Shown in pieces: positions 51,779 to 59,002 of a stretch of 64,000 bases of DNA (position 1 is its first letter; the number at the start of each line of letters is the position of its first letter). Position numbers and translations under genes: made by a program. The notes below the pieces were generated by a model, which was not told the origin of the DNA, did no database searches, and worked only from the letters and a program-made list of their open reading frames with translations. Source of the stretch: Phytopseudomonas daroniae (GTDB lineage Bacteria > Pseudomonadota > Gammaproteobacteria > Pseudomonadales > Pseudomonadaceae); assembly GCF_004327285.1 (NCBI RefSeq), contig NZ_QJUI01000011.1, positions 158,842-222,841 on the forward strand. The letters run 5' to 3'.

Positions 51779-52563
51779 GCCAGGCACTCCAGCACGGTGG
51801 CGAACTGCGCAATGGCGATGACGACCCGGTCGTCCTCCTGCCGATGGGGCAAGCCGAGACTCGCGGCGCGGCGTGCCAGATCCGCCGGATCGCCACCACG
51901 CAGACCGATCGACACAAAGCGCTCGGGGCGCCCGGGCTCTTCCTCTTCGATCTGCACATCCCTGGTACGCCACGCTGCCTTATCGATGACCTCGACGCTG
52001 AAACGTCCGTCGAAGCGCCCCAAACGCTCGAACGCCTGGCGTGTCTGTTCGGGTTGCTCGCTGAGCACCGTCAACCGCTCGATACTGTGGATGCCGTTGG
52101 CGTGGCCCAGCCACTCGGGCCGCCAGACCAGTTCCGGTGTCTGGTGATGGCAGAAATACACGCGGCCAGCGGCGAACTGGCCCGGTACCAGCCGGACGGT
52201 GCAGAAGCGCGCTTCCTGAGAAGCGCCATCGATCTCGACCGGCCTGGAGAAGTGCTGCACCGGCTGAACCAGAAAGCCCGCCTGCACCAGCGCCGCATGG
52301 GTGCTGCGGGGGTCGTCACTGGCCAGAACCAGGCCGTCGATACCGAGGGGGCTGTCGAGGATTTCCTGGCGCAGACGTTCGCCCCCTACGGGCAGCCCGA
52401 TCAGTTCCAGGTAGCCCTCATCGAACATGATCAGGTTGTTGATCGAGCCGAGTGAGTGATGACCACGGGGCGTCAGTGTGAAACCCAGGCCCGCGAAGAT
52501 GCCTGCCGCTGCGTCGAGATCGAAGCGCGCGTTGATGACCAGGTGATCCAGTGCCGCACTCAT
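51775..52563 (-). CDS. VOC-family protein (glyoxalase-like)
   Basis: A 262-residue protein with the glyoxalase-like fold: ALDHLVINARFDLDAAAGIFAGLGF at the N-terminus, the metal-site strand YLELIGLP, and a second module with FCHHQTPELVW and GIHSIERLTVL. The size fits the two-module Glyoxalase_3-like group. The reaction is unknown. ATG 52563 has AAGGTG 7 bases upstream and lies 4 bp after the thioesterase stop. Confidence 0.8.
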   Translation of the reverse strand: MSAALDHLVINARFDLDAAAGIFAGLGFTLTPRGHHSLGSINNLIMFDEGYLELIGLPVGGERLRQEILDSPLGIDGLVLASDDPRSTHAALVQAGFLVQPVQHFSRPVEIDGASQEARFCTVRLVPGQFAAGRVYFCHHQTPELVWRPEWLGHANGIHSIERLTVLSEQPEQTRQAFERLGRFDGRFSVEVIDKAAWRTRDVQIEEEEPGRPERFVSIGLRGGDPADLARRAASLGLPHRQEDDRVVIAIAQFATVLECLA

Positions 52564-52567
52564 GGGA

Positions 52568-52990
52568 TCACACCTTCGGTGCGGGCGTGGAGTAGACGCC
52601 GCGGCCGCTGGCGACCAGGTTGCCCTCGCCATCGAAGACCTGTGCTTCGGCCACTGAGAATTGCTTGCCGAACTTGATGACGGTGCCCTTGGCGCGCAGG
52701 TCGCCCTTGGCGGGCCGGTGGTAATCGACCCGCAGGTCGATGGTCGGCACGCCTTTGCCAGTCTTGGATACCAGCGCCCAGTCCGCCGTCAGGTCGACCA
52801 GTGCCGCGAGTATCCCGCCATGGGTGTAACCACCCTCGATATTCACCACCCACTCTTCGCGCCATTTCGCGCTGAGCTCGATGCTGCCTTCGCTCACCGC
52901 CTGGACTTGCAGGCCCAGCCATTGGTGATAAGGGCCCTTGAGCAGCTTGGCCTGGATATCGGTGGCGTTCGGTAGTGTCGTTTCGGTCAT
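52568..52990 (-). CDS. PaaI-family thioesterase (hot-dog fold)
   Basis: A 140-residue hot-dog thioesterase. The motif NIEGGYTHGGILAALVDLTADWAL (about 60-85) is the PaaI-type HGG helix, followed by TIDLRVDYHRPAKGDL. It would hydrolyse aryl- or acyl-CoA. ATG 52990 has AGGA 8 bases upstream. The 175-bp gap upstream to the oxidoreductase gene holds two hairpin repeats but no promoter that I can identify. Confidence 0.85.
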   Translation of the reverse strand: MTETTLPNATDIQAKLLKGPYHQWLGLQVQAVSEGSIELSAKWREEWVVNIEGGYTHGGILAALVDLTADWALVSKTGKGVPTIDLRVDYHRPAKGDLRAKGTVIKFGKQFSVAEAQVFDGEGNLVASGRGVYSTPAPKV

Positions 52991-53053
52991 GAGATCAATC
53001 CTGTCGAGTGTTTCGAAAAAGTTGCGACCACCGGCCCGGTCGGGCCGCGCAGT

Positions 53054-53084
53054 CGTAGGGCGGATTAGCGAAGCGTAATCCGCC
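53054..53084. repeat. Pseudomonas-style intergenic hairpin repeat
   Basis: GGCGGATTA (53059-53067) and TAATCCGCC (53076-53084) are perfect 9-bp arms around an 8-base loop, preceded by GTAG. Repeats of this type are scattered between genes in many pseudomonads. Confidence 0.6.
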
Positions 53085-53123
53085 GCATGTTCCCGCCGTG
53101 CCAGCGATTGCATGACGGCCCAA

Positions 53124-53148
53124 CCCGGATTACGCCTGCGGCTAATCC
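53124..53148. repeat. Second related intergenic hairpin
   Basis: GGATTA (53127-53132) and TAATCC (53143-53148) flank inner GCC/GGC pairs. The arms share GGATTA/TAATCC with the repeat 40 bp away, so the two may be one family in inverted or decayed form. Confidence 0.5.
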
Positions 53149-53164
53149 AGGCTACGGGACGCCC

Positions 53165-54181
53165 TCAAGGCGTAACGACCACTTTGCCCAGCACTTCACG
53201 GTCACGTATCAGCGCCAGGCCTTCAGCGGCTTGTTCGAGGGGCAGCACGCGGTCGATGATCGGGTCGATCCTGCCCTCGGCGATCAGGTCGAGCAGACCG
53301 GCCAGGTTGTCTTCGTAGAAGCTGTTCGAACCCTTGATGTTGAGCTCGAAGCTCCATACGTAGCGCAGGTCTTCCTTGGGGTCGTGGCCGGCGGTGGCGC
53401 CGCACACCAGCAGCGTGCCGCCGCGCTTGATGCACTTGAGCGATGGCAGCCAGGTGTCGCCGCCGGTGAAGTTGATCACCACATCCACACCGCCTTCGTA
53501 GTTGCGGCGCTGCGGTTTGCCGTATTGGCCGATAGCCCACTTGGAGAAGTCGGTATCACGGTAGTTGATGACGTGATCGGCCCCCAGCGCCTTGAGGCGC
53601 TCGCCCTTCTCGTCGCTACCCGCACAGGCGATCACCTCGGCGCCCAGCAATTTGGCAAGGATCACGCACGCGGTGCCCACGCCGCCGCTGGCACCGAGGA
53701 TCAGCACACGATCCCCCGCCTTCACGGTGTTGTGGGTGATCAGCATGCGGTGGGCGGTACCGTAGGCCACCGGCAACGCCGCCGCCTGTTCGAAACTCAC
53801 TGCATCGGGCAGGCGGATCAGTTGCCGCGCATCGACCAGGGCGTACTCGGCCATGCCGCCATCGACCATCTCGCCCATCAGACCGACATCGGGCTTGAGC
53901 GGGTTGATCAGCACGCGGTCACCGACTTTCCAGCCTTCGACGCCCTCGCCCAGCTCGCTGATGGTGCCGGCCAGATCGAGGCCGATGACCACCGGCAACG
54001 GCACCTTGATGCCGGGCATGCCCTTCACCGTGAATACATCGTGGTAATTGAAGGACGATGCGCCAACGCGAATTACCACGTGTCCGCTGCCCACTGCCGG
54101 TATCGGCTTGTCGGTGACGACGCGCAACTGGTCGAGGTCGCCGTGTTCGTCGAGCACCAGGGCTTTCATGGTCTTGCTCAC
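53165..54181 (-). CDS. MDR-family oxidoreductase lacking zinc ligands
   Basis: A 338-residue medium-chain dehydrogenase/reductase. The NAD(P) fold motif is LILGASGGVGTACVILAKLLGAEV. The usual catalytic zinc cysteine is replaced (SSFNYHDVF) and the four-cysteine structural zinc loop is absent (NPLKPDVGLMGEMVDGGMAEYA). It is therefore closer to quinone oxidoreductase or acryloyl-CoA reductase types than to zinc alcohol dehydrogenases. I prefer GTG 54181, which has GGAG 9 bases upstream; ATG 54169 has no such site. It lies 17 bp after the binding-protein gene. Confidence 0.82.
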   Translation of the reverse strand: MSKTMKALVLDEHGDLDQLRVVTDKPIPAVGSGHVVIRVGASSFNYHDVFTVKGMPGIKVPLPVVIGLDLAGTISELGEGVEGWKVGDRVLINPLKPDVGLMGEMVDGGMAEYALVDARQLIRLPDAVSFEQAAALPVAYGTAHRMLITHNTVKAGDRVLILGASGGVGTACVILAKLLGAEVIACAGSDEKGERLKALGADHVINYRDTDFSKWAIGQYGKPQRRNYEGGVDVVINFTGGDTWLPSLKCIKRGGTLLVCGATAGHDPKEDLRYVWSFELNIKGSNSFYEDNLAGLLDLIAEGRIDPIIDRVLPLEQAAEGLALIRDREVLGKVVVTP

Positions 54182-54198
54182 AGTCGTTGTCTCCGTGA

Positions 54199-55182
54199 TT
54201 ACTTGATTTGTTTGGCTTGGGTGTAGGGTTCGGTGGCGAACAGGTCGTCCTTGAGCTCGCCCTTGATCAGGCCGCCGTCGACGAACACCTGGTGCTGGCG
54301 ACGCAGGGTTTCGATGTCTGCCGGCTCGAAGGTGATGCGGTTCATGGCATCCCACTGGCCGACGTACACGCGGGCATCCTTCTCTGGCAGGTTGGCGCTC
54401 TTCTGCAGGATGCGGACGACTTCATCCGGGTTCGCCTTGCCCCAGGCGAGCGTGTCGCGCAGGCCGGCGATGACGCGCGCGACAACCTCCGGCTTGTCGT
54501 CGACCAGCTTGGCGCTGACCGTGCCGACGCCGATGTACGGCACCGCATCGGAGTGCGTGAGGGTCTTCCATTCCTCGGCGAAGCTGCCCAGGCGCTTGAC
54601 CTTCAGCTCGTCTTCGAGCTGGGCGATGGTGACCGAGCGCAGGGCCGCACCATCCACCTGCTTCTGCGCCAGGAACTGCGCCAGACGCGACTCGTTACCG
54701 CCGACCAGGGAGAAGTCATTGGTCTTGATGCCATGGTTGCCAGCCAGCACCGCGCCGGCGATCACCGCCACCGAAGAGCCTGCCGGCGACATGCCGATCT
54801 TCTTGCCCTTGAGCTCGGCCAGTGAGGTGATTGGCGAGTCGGCAGGCACCACGAACTGCACGTCGGCCGGCTGGGTAGCCGCAAAAATGCGGATCGGCAC
54901 ACCTTCGGCCGACGTCGAGAACACCCCGGCCAGCGGCGCCCCGAACGCCAGATCGATGGAGCCGGCCGCCAGCGCACGGATCGGCGCATTGACATCGGGG
55001 AAGTGCACGAACTCGGCCTCGATACCGCGTTTGGCGAGAAAATCCTTGGATTCGAGCACCGAGCCGTAGCCCAGGCTCACACCGCTGGTCCAGTAACCGA
55101 TGCGAACCTTGTCCGCCGAATGGGCAGCAAAAGGCAGCACCGCGGTCGCGGCCAGAGCAGCGACGGCAATCAACTTACGCAT
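54199..55182 (-). CDS. ABC substrate-binding protein, sulfonate/taurine type
   Basis: A 327-residue periplasmic binding protein with signal peptide MRKLIAVAALAATAVLPFA then AHSA. Motifs: KVRIGYWTSGVSLGYGSVLE, AAGSIDLAFGAPLAGVFSTS and PADSPITSLAELKGKKIGMSPAG. The AFGAPLAG and SPAGSS region resembles TauA-type binding pockets, but the ligand is not proven. ATG 55182 has AAGGA 7 bases upstream. It belongs with the permease at 55209 and ATPase at 55975. Confidence 0.87.
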   Translation of the reverse strand: MRKLIAVAALAATAVLPFAAHSADKVRIGYWTSGVSLGYGSVLESKDFLAKRGIEAEFVHFPDVNAPIRALAAGSIDLAFGAPLAGVFSTSAEGVPIRIFAATQPADVQFVVPADSPITSLAELKGKKIGMSPAGSSVAVIAGAVLAGNHGIKTNDFSLVGGNESRLAQFLAQKQVDGAALRSVTIAQLEDELKVKRLGSFAEEWKTLTHSDAVPYIGVGTVSAKLVDDKPEVVARVIAGLRDTLAWGKANPDEVVRILQKSANLPEKDARVYVGQWDAMNRITFEPADIETLRRQHQVFVDGGLIKGELKDDLFATEPYTQAKQIK

Positions 55183-55208
55183 AGGACGATCCTTGATAAA
55201 TGAAGTAG

Positions 55209-55973
55209 CTAGGGGGTTTTCCAACGAAACAGCCAGCGTTCGAGGGGCTTGAGCACACCCGCCTCGAGCGCCAACATCAGGGCGACCAGCAGCACGGTCC
55301 AGGCGAACACCTGGTCGCTCTGCACCAGATCCGCGGCCTGGCGCAGGCGATAACCGATGCCATCGGAAGCGCCCAGGGTCTCGGCCACCAGCGATACCCG
55401 CCAGCCGAAGCCGAACGCCAGGCGGGCACCGGAAAAGAAGTGCGGCAGGATGCTCGGCAGGGAAATCTTCAGCAGGATCTGCAGCCGCGACAGACGAAAC
55501 GAGCGCGCCAGCTCCACGTATTGCCGCTCCACCGTCTTCGCGCCCTGCCAGACGTTGGTGAGGATCAGCGGCATGGCGGTCATGAACACCACGAATACTG
55601 TGGTCGCGTCGGAGATGCCGAACCAGATGATCGCGAAGATCGCCCAGATCGCTGACGACACGGTGTTGAACACCGACAGCACCGGTTCGAAGAAGCGCGC
55701 CAGCACGGGGCTGCTGCCAAGTGCCAGGCCCAGCGGCGTTCCTACCAGCGTGGCGAGCGCGAAGCCGCTGAGCACCCGGCCGAGGGTGGCCGTCAGGTCA
55801 TGCACGAAGGTTTCGCTCTGCACCAGGTTACTCAGTGCGACGAGGACTTTTTCCGGCCCGGGCAACACGAACGACGGCAGGCGGCCTGCGGCGTACCACC
55901 AGAGCAGGCCGACCACGGCGATCAGCGCGAAGCGTTGCAGGGCGAGACTGGAAAAGCGCCTGGCGGTATCCAT
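55209..55973 (-). CDS. Taurine/sulfonate-type ABC permease
   Basis: A 254-residue permease with about six membrane segments. Hydrophobic LIAVVGLLWWYAAGRLP lies near the start and the coupling loop is LQILLKISLPSILPHFFSGARL. ATG 55973 lies 1 base after the ATPase stop with GGAGG 6 bases upstream. The order ATPase-permease-binding protein is reversed from the usual TauABC order. Confidence 0.88.
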   Translation of the reverse strand: MDTARRFSSLALQRFALIAVVGLLWWYAAGRLPSFVLPGPEKVLVALSNLVQSETFVHDLTATLGRVLSGFALATLVGTPLGLALGSSPVLARFFEPVLSVFNTVSSAIWAIFAIIWFGISDATTVFVVFMTAMPLILTNVWQGAKTVERQYVELARSFRLSRLQILLKISLPSILPHFFSGARLAFGFGWRVSLVAETLGASDGIGYRLRQAADLVQSDQVFAWTVLLVALMLALEAGVLKPLERWLFRWKTP

Positions 55974-55974
55974 G

Positions 55975-56736
55975 TCAGACCTCCAGGCGCAGGCAACGAA
56001 CCTGCTCGCTGACGGCAGGCTCGGTTGGCACCCGCGGGCGCGGCAGCAGCATCGAGTGGATGGCGCGGATGCGACCAGGGCGCGGTTCCAGCACCACGAC
56101 ACGATCGGCCAATACCACGGCCTCTTCCACATCATGGGTAACGAACAGCACCGTCATGCCGGTGAGTGCCTGCAGACGCAGCAGCTCATCGTGCATCTGA
56201 CTGCGGGTGTGCGGGTCGAGCTTGGAAAACGGCTCGTCCATCAGCAGCACCTGGGGCTTGACCACCAGGCTGCGTGCCAAAGCGACGCGACTGCGCATCC
56301 CGCCGGACAACTGATGCGGCCAGGATTTCGCGAAGGCCTCGAGGCCCACGAGACGCAGCGCTTCGGCAACTCGCTGGGCACGCTCGGCCTTGCCGATGCC
56401 ACTCGCCTCCAGGCCGAAGGCGACGTTGGCCTGGACGCTGCGCCACGGCAACAGGCGATCTTCCTGGAACATGTAGGCGATACGCCGCCAGTCGGTGAAA
56501 ACTGCCGAGGCTTCGCCGAACACACGCAACTGGCCCTGATCCTGAGCGAGCAGCCCGGAAACGATGTTCAGCAACGTGCTCTTGCCACAGCCCGAGGTGC
56601 CCAGCAGGGCGACCACTTCACCCTGCCCCACCTCGAAGGAAATATCGCGCAGTACCTCAAGCCTGCCGAAGCGCTTGCCGATGCCCTGCAAGGTGATCGC
56701 CGATACCGCGAGCCCCTGGCCGAGTGCCGCATTCAT
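55975..56736 (-). CDS. Taurine/sulfonate-type ABC ATPase
   Basis: A 253-residue ATPase: LLGTSGCGKST, YMFQEDRLLPWRSV, LSGGMRSRVALAR, VLLMDEPFSKLD and FVTHDVEEAVVLADR. The FQEDRLLPW element is typical of the SsuB/TauB group. ATG 56736 overlaps the GntR stop (ATGA), so regulator and importer are translated together. Confidence 0.9.
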   Translation of the reverse strand: MNAALGQGLAVSAITLQGIGKRFGRLEVLRDISFEVGQGEVVALLGTSGCGKSTLLNIVSGLLAQDQGQLRVFGEASAVFTDWRRIAYMFQEDRLLPWRSVQANVAFGLEASGIGKAERAQRVAEALRLVGLEAFAKSWPHQLSGGMRSRVALARSLVVKPQVLLMDEPFSKLDPHTRSQMHDELLRLQALTGMTVLFVTHDVEEAVVLADRVVVLEPRPGRIRAIHSMLLPRPRVPTEPAVSEQVRCLRLEV

Positions 56737-57461
56737 CGCGAGAACCTCGCCGCCAGCAGGGGCAACGATGCACCGGCTTCGCTGAGGCTGGCATAGACCT
56801 TTTCCAGGGTCATCGCCTGGAAGGTTTCGATATGCCGACGGGCGATCAGCTCGGCGCGCTTGCCATCGCCTTCTTCGAAAGCGGCGATCATGGCGTTGTG
56901 GTCGTGCTTGATCTCGGGCTTGGTGCCCTGGACGTTGAAGCCCAGCGCCACCAGACGCGTCATCTCGTCCATCAGGCCGGACAACGTACGCAGCAGACGC
57001 TCGTTGCCGGCAGCCTGAGCGATCTCCAGGTGAAACGCCTTGTTGGCGTCCATGAACACATCGATCTGATCCGGCAGCGAAACCGGATGCCGAACCCGGC
57101 AAGCCGCCTCCAGCACCCGCAGTCGCTCGATATCCACGCGCCCTACCGCCAGGCGCGCCGCCAACGGCTCGAGCTGCATACGCAGGGTGAACACTTCCTC
57201 GACATCCTTAACGGTGATCGGCGCGATCTGATAACCCTTGCGCGGCAGAGACCTGACGAAGCCCTCGTGGGAAAGACGCGTCAGTGCGATCCGGCAGCTG
57301 CTTTTGCCAATCTCGTACAGTTCCATGAGCCCCGGCTCGGTGATCAGTGCACCGGGCGTCAGGCGGCACGACAGAATGTCGCGACGGATGCGAGCGTAGG
57401 CGGAGTCACCCTGGTTGGCGCAGTCGAGTGGATGATCGGCGGAAGCGATGGTGAGTGACAT
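56733..57461 (-). CDS. GntR-family regulator, FCD subfamily
   Basis: A 242-residue transcription factor. The N-terminal winged helix (about 20-85: AYARIRRDILSCRLTPGALI, SSCRIALTRLSHEGFVRSLP, KGYQIAPITVKD) is followed by an all-helical FCD ligand domain with metal-ligand-type residues in FMDANKAFHLEIAQAAGNERLL. FCD regulators usually repress the operon they head until a carboxylate-type pathway compound binds. It is the first gene of the 13-gene operon ending at 44689. Two palindromes upstream are candidate operators. Confidence 0.88.
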   Translation of the reverse strand: MSLTIASADHPLDCANQGDSAYARIRRDILSCRLTPGALITEPGLMELYEIGKSSCRIALTRLSHEGFVRSLPRKGYQIAPITVKDVEEVFTLRMQLEPLAARLAVGRVDIERLRVLEAACRVRHPVSLPDQIDVFMDANKAFHLEIAQAAGNERLLRTLSGLMDEMTRLVALGFNVQGTKPEIKHDHNAMIAAFEEGDGKRAELIARRHIETFQAMTLEKVYASLSEAGASLPLLAARFSR

Positions 57462-57482
57462 TCGGCAGCCTTAACGGAAACA

Positions 57483-57495
57483 GTGAGCAGCTCAC
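57483..57495. promoter_or_regulatory. Candidate GntR operator, proximal
   Basis: Perfect 13-base palindrome GTGAGC-A-GCTCAC, 22 bp upstream of the GntR start codon. A second copy of its core lies 114 bp farther upstream. Confidence 0.5.
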
Positions 57496-57597
57496 AGAAC
57501 TCGCCTGTGATGCCTACAGATGGCCGCTAAGCTAGACCAGAACATTCAATTTTCGAACGAATTAATTCCGCTAAACATATAAACCGAAAGAATAGAC

Positions 57598-57608
57598 TGA
57601 GCTGCTCA
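57598..57608. promoter_or_regulatory. Candidate GntR operator, distal
   Basis: TGAGC-T-GCTCA repeats the core of the palindrome at 57483-57495. The centres are 114 bp apart, close to 11 helical turns, so both face the same side of the DNA and could support a repression loop. Confidence 0.45.
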
Positions 57609-57900
57609 AGAAAACTTTAATGCATAAAAATCGAGGCGCTTAGCACCGCAGGCCGGGCCTTTGAATGGCAATCGACACCTGTTTTCCACGGTTCCAGAAA
57701 CGCTGGATAGTGGCGCTCCAAGGTGAGGATAAATCTCGAATTCGAGCACCATTTCTTGCCAGCCGGGGCAGCGGTAGCAGGCATACCCTTGCGATACCGA
57801 TTGATCCGGCGATCCTGTGCGCACTATGCGTGGCCCCGGCCCTGTAGCCGGCTGACCAGTTCACCCTGCCAGCGCAAACAGCACCTCATCAAAACCAGCC

Positions 57901-58032
57901 TCATAACCCCAGCTCCTTATCGATCACACTCGTGGCCGTAGCACAGGAATCGCTGCCGATCCGTTCCTGCTGCAGTCGGTTCGTGGCCTGGTAATCGGCC
58001 TCGGACTGTGGACGTGCCTTTGCTCCAGGCAT
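57901..58032 (-). pseudogene. Possible 3' fragment of a phage lysis gene
   Basis: A 43-residue frame, helical and charged (ADYQATNRLQQERIGSD) with a C-terminus VIDKELGL. The ending resembles what I recall of lysis-accessory proteins of Pseudomonas prophages. The match is from memory and weak. A terminator hairpin lies immediately before its first codon, so the natural 5' part is missing. Confidence 0.25.
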
Positions 58033-58035
58033 CAA

Positions 58036-58056
58036 AAGCCCGCACGAGGTGGGCTT
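58036..58056 (-). terminator. Rho-independent terminator, minus strand
   Basis: AAGCCC (58036-58041) and GGGCTT (58051-58056) form a stem with additional inner pairs; on the minus strand TTTT follows. No intact minus-strand gene now ends here, which suggests the gene it served was lost. Confidence 0.5.
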
Positions 58057-58114
58057 AGTCAGTAGTTTAGGTTGTACTACTATTGATATTTCTTGGGCGG
58101 GCTGGGGATGTCTC

Positions 58115-58303
58115 ATGGAAAAGCCAAAGCTTCAAGCGTTCGCGAGCAGATACGTAGCGGAGCTGATCAATAGTGCACCACCGGACGCCGTAGTCCTCTC
58201 TACTGAGGGCTTCTCACATGAAGATCGTGATGCTGTTTATCGTGTGCTGAATCAGATCAGAGAACGCCTGTTGACCGAGGCCGAGGTGCTGGAATCGCTT
58301 TAA
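58115..58303 (+). CDS. Small hypothetical protein, 62 residues
   Basis: I do not recognise a family. The sequence is mainly helical (LQAFASRYVAELINS, EDRDAVYRVLNQIRERLLTE). ATG 58115 has GGGGA about 7 bases upstream; the frame is open farther back without a better start. It lies at the edge of the prophage remnant and may be phage-derived. Confidence 0.45.
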   Translation: MEKPKLQAFASRYVAELINSAPPDAVVLSTEGFSHEDRDAVYRVLNQIRERLLTEAEVLESL

Positions 58304-58354
58304 GCACCCTATCCAGAGCCCGGCCTGAAACCAAAACCGTTGGAGATGCACGCC

Positions 58355-58774
58355 ATGCTGAGCTACACCATGATAGGCACCAACGACCTACGCGCCGCAG
58401 AGATCTTTTACAACGCGCTCCTGGTTCCACTGGGATACGAAGTGGAGCGATGGGAAAGTCAGTTGTGTTACTCGCTTCCTGGCACTGAGGATCGCGAGAA
58501 TGGCCCAGGGGCGTTTCACGTGACCACCCCTTATGACGGAAAGCCGGCAACGGTCGGCAACGGCAGCATGGTCGCGTTCAGAACGCAGATACAGGACGAG
58601 GTACGCGACCTCCATGCAGAGGGCGTGCGCCATGGGGGAGTGAATGAAGGCTCACCCGGTTTTCGCGAGGCCTACAGCCCGAACTTCTTTGTCGGCTATC
58701 TTCGAGATCCAGATGGCAACAAGGTGGCACTTTTCTGCACCAATCCTGATGAACCCGTGCGACCTGAAAAGTAA
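58355..58774 (+). CDS. VOC-family protein (glyoxalase/dioxygenase fold)
   Basis: A 139-residue single VOC domain: MLSYTMIGTNDLRAAEIFYN at the start, a central FHVTTPYDGKPATVGNG strand and the terminal metal strand FFVGYLRDPDGNKVALFC. The small size fits lactoylglutathione-lyase-like or resistance-type VOC proteins. ATG 58355 has GGAG 9 bases upstream; ATG 58340 would add five residues. It lies inside the prophage remnant without a partner gene. Confidence 0.82.
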   Translation: MLSYTMIGTNDLRAAEIFYNALLVPLGYEVERWESQLCYSLPGTEDRENGPGAFHVTTPYDGKPATVGNGSMVAFRTQIQDEVRDLHAEGVRHGGVNEGSPGFREAYSPNFFVGYLRDPDGNKVALFCTNPDEPVRPEK

Positions 58775-58977
58775 CCATCGATCCACATCAAGATGCGGCA
58801 GATCCAGATCAGCCGGTGATCGTGACGCTGACTTTCTCTGCTGAGATTCGGGTATTGGATTTTCTGCAGACGGAAAAAGCCTGCACACGGCTGGCTCAGT
58901 GAGAACTGAGTCGGATACCTGGGGTTCACACGCTGGCAGTCATGATCGCCATGGTGGCGCGCCACTTTGGATAGAAG

Positions 58978-59001
58978 AAGCCCCGCGATGCGGGGCTTTT
59001 T
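58978..59001 (+). terminator. Rho-independent terminator
   Basis: AAGCCCCGC-GAT-GCGGGGCTT followed by TTTT. It stands between the + strand VOC gene (200 bp upstream) and the tail of the minus-strand TIR gene. It could serve both, but the T-run favours the + strand. Confidence 0.75.
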
Positions 59002-59002
59002 G

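Larger units (their letters stand above)
57462..58114. other. Intergenic region between GntR gene and prophage remnant
   Basis: About 650 bp. The proximal part (57483-57610) has two TGAGC-N-GCTCA palindromes flanking an AT-rich stretch that should hold the GntR operon promoter. The distal part (57900-58060) holds a possible phage gene fragment and a minus-strand terminator. No complete gene was found. Confidence 0.55.

Noticed and set aside
57606..57864. Two short overlapping frames on - downstream of the lysis-like fragment
   Set aside because: Neither has a recognisable domain or a good start; treated as non-coding.
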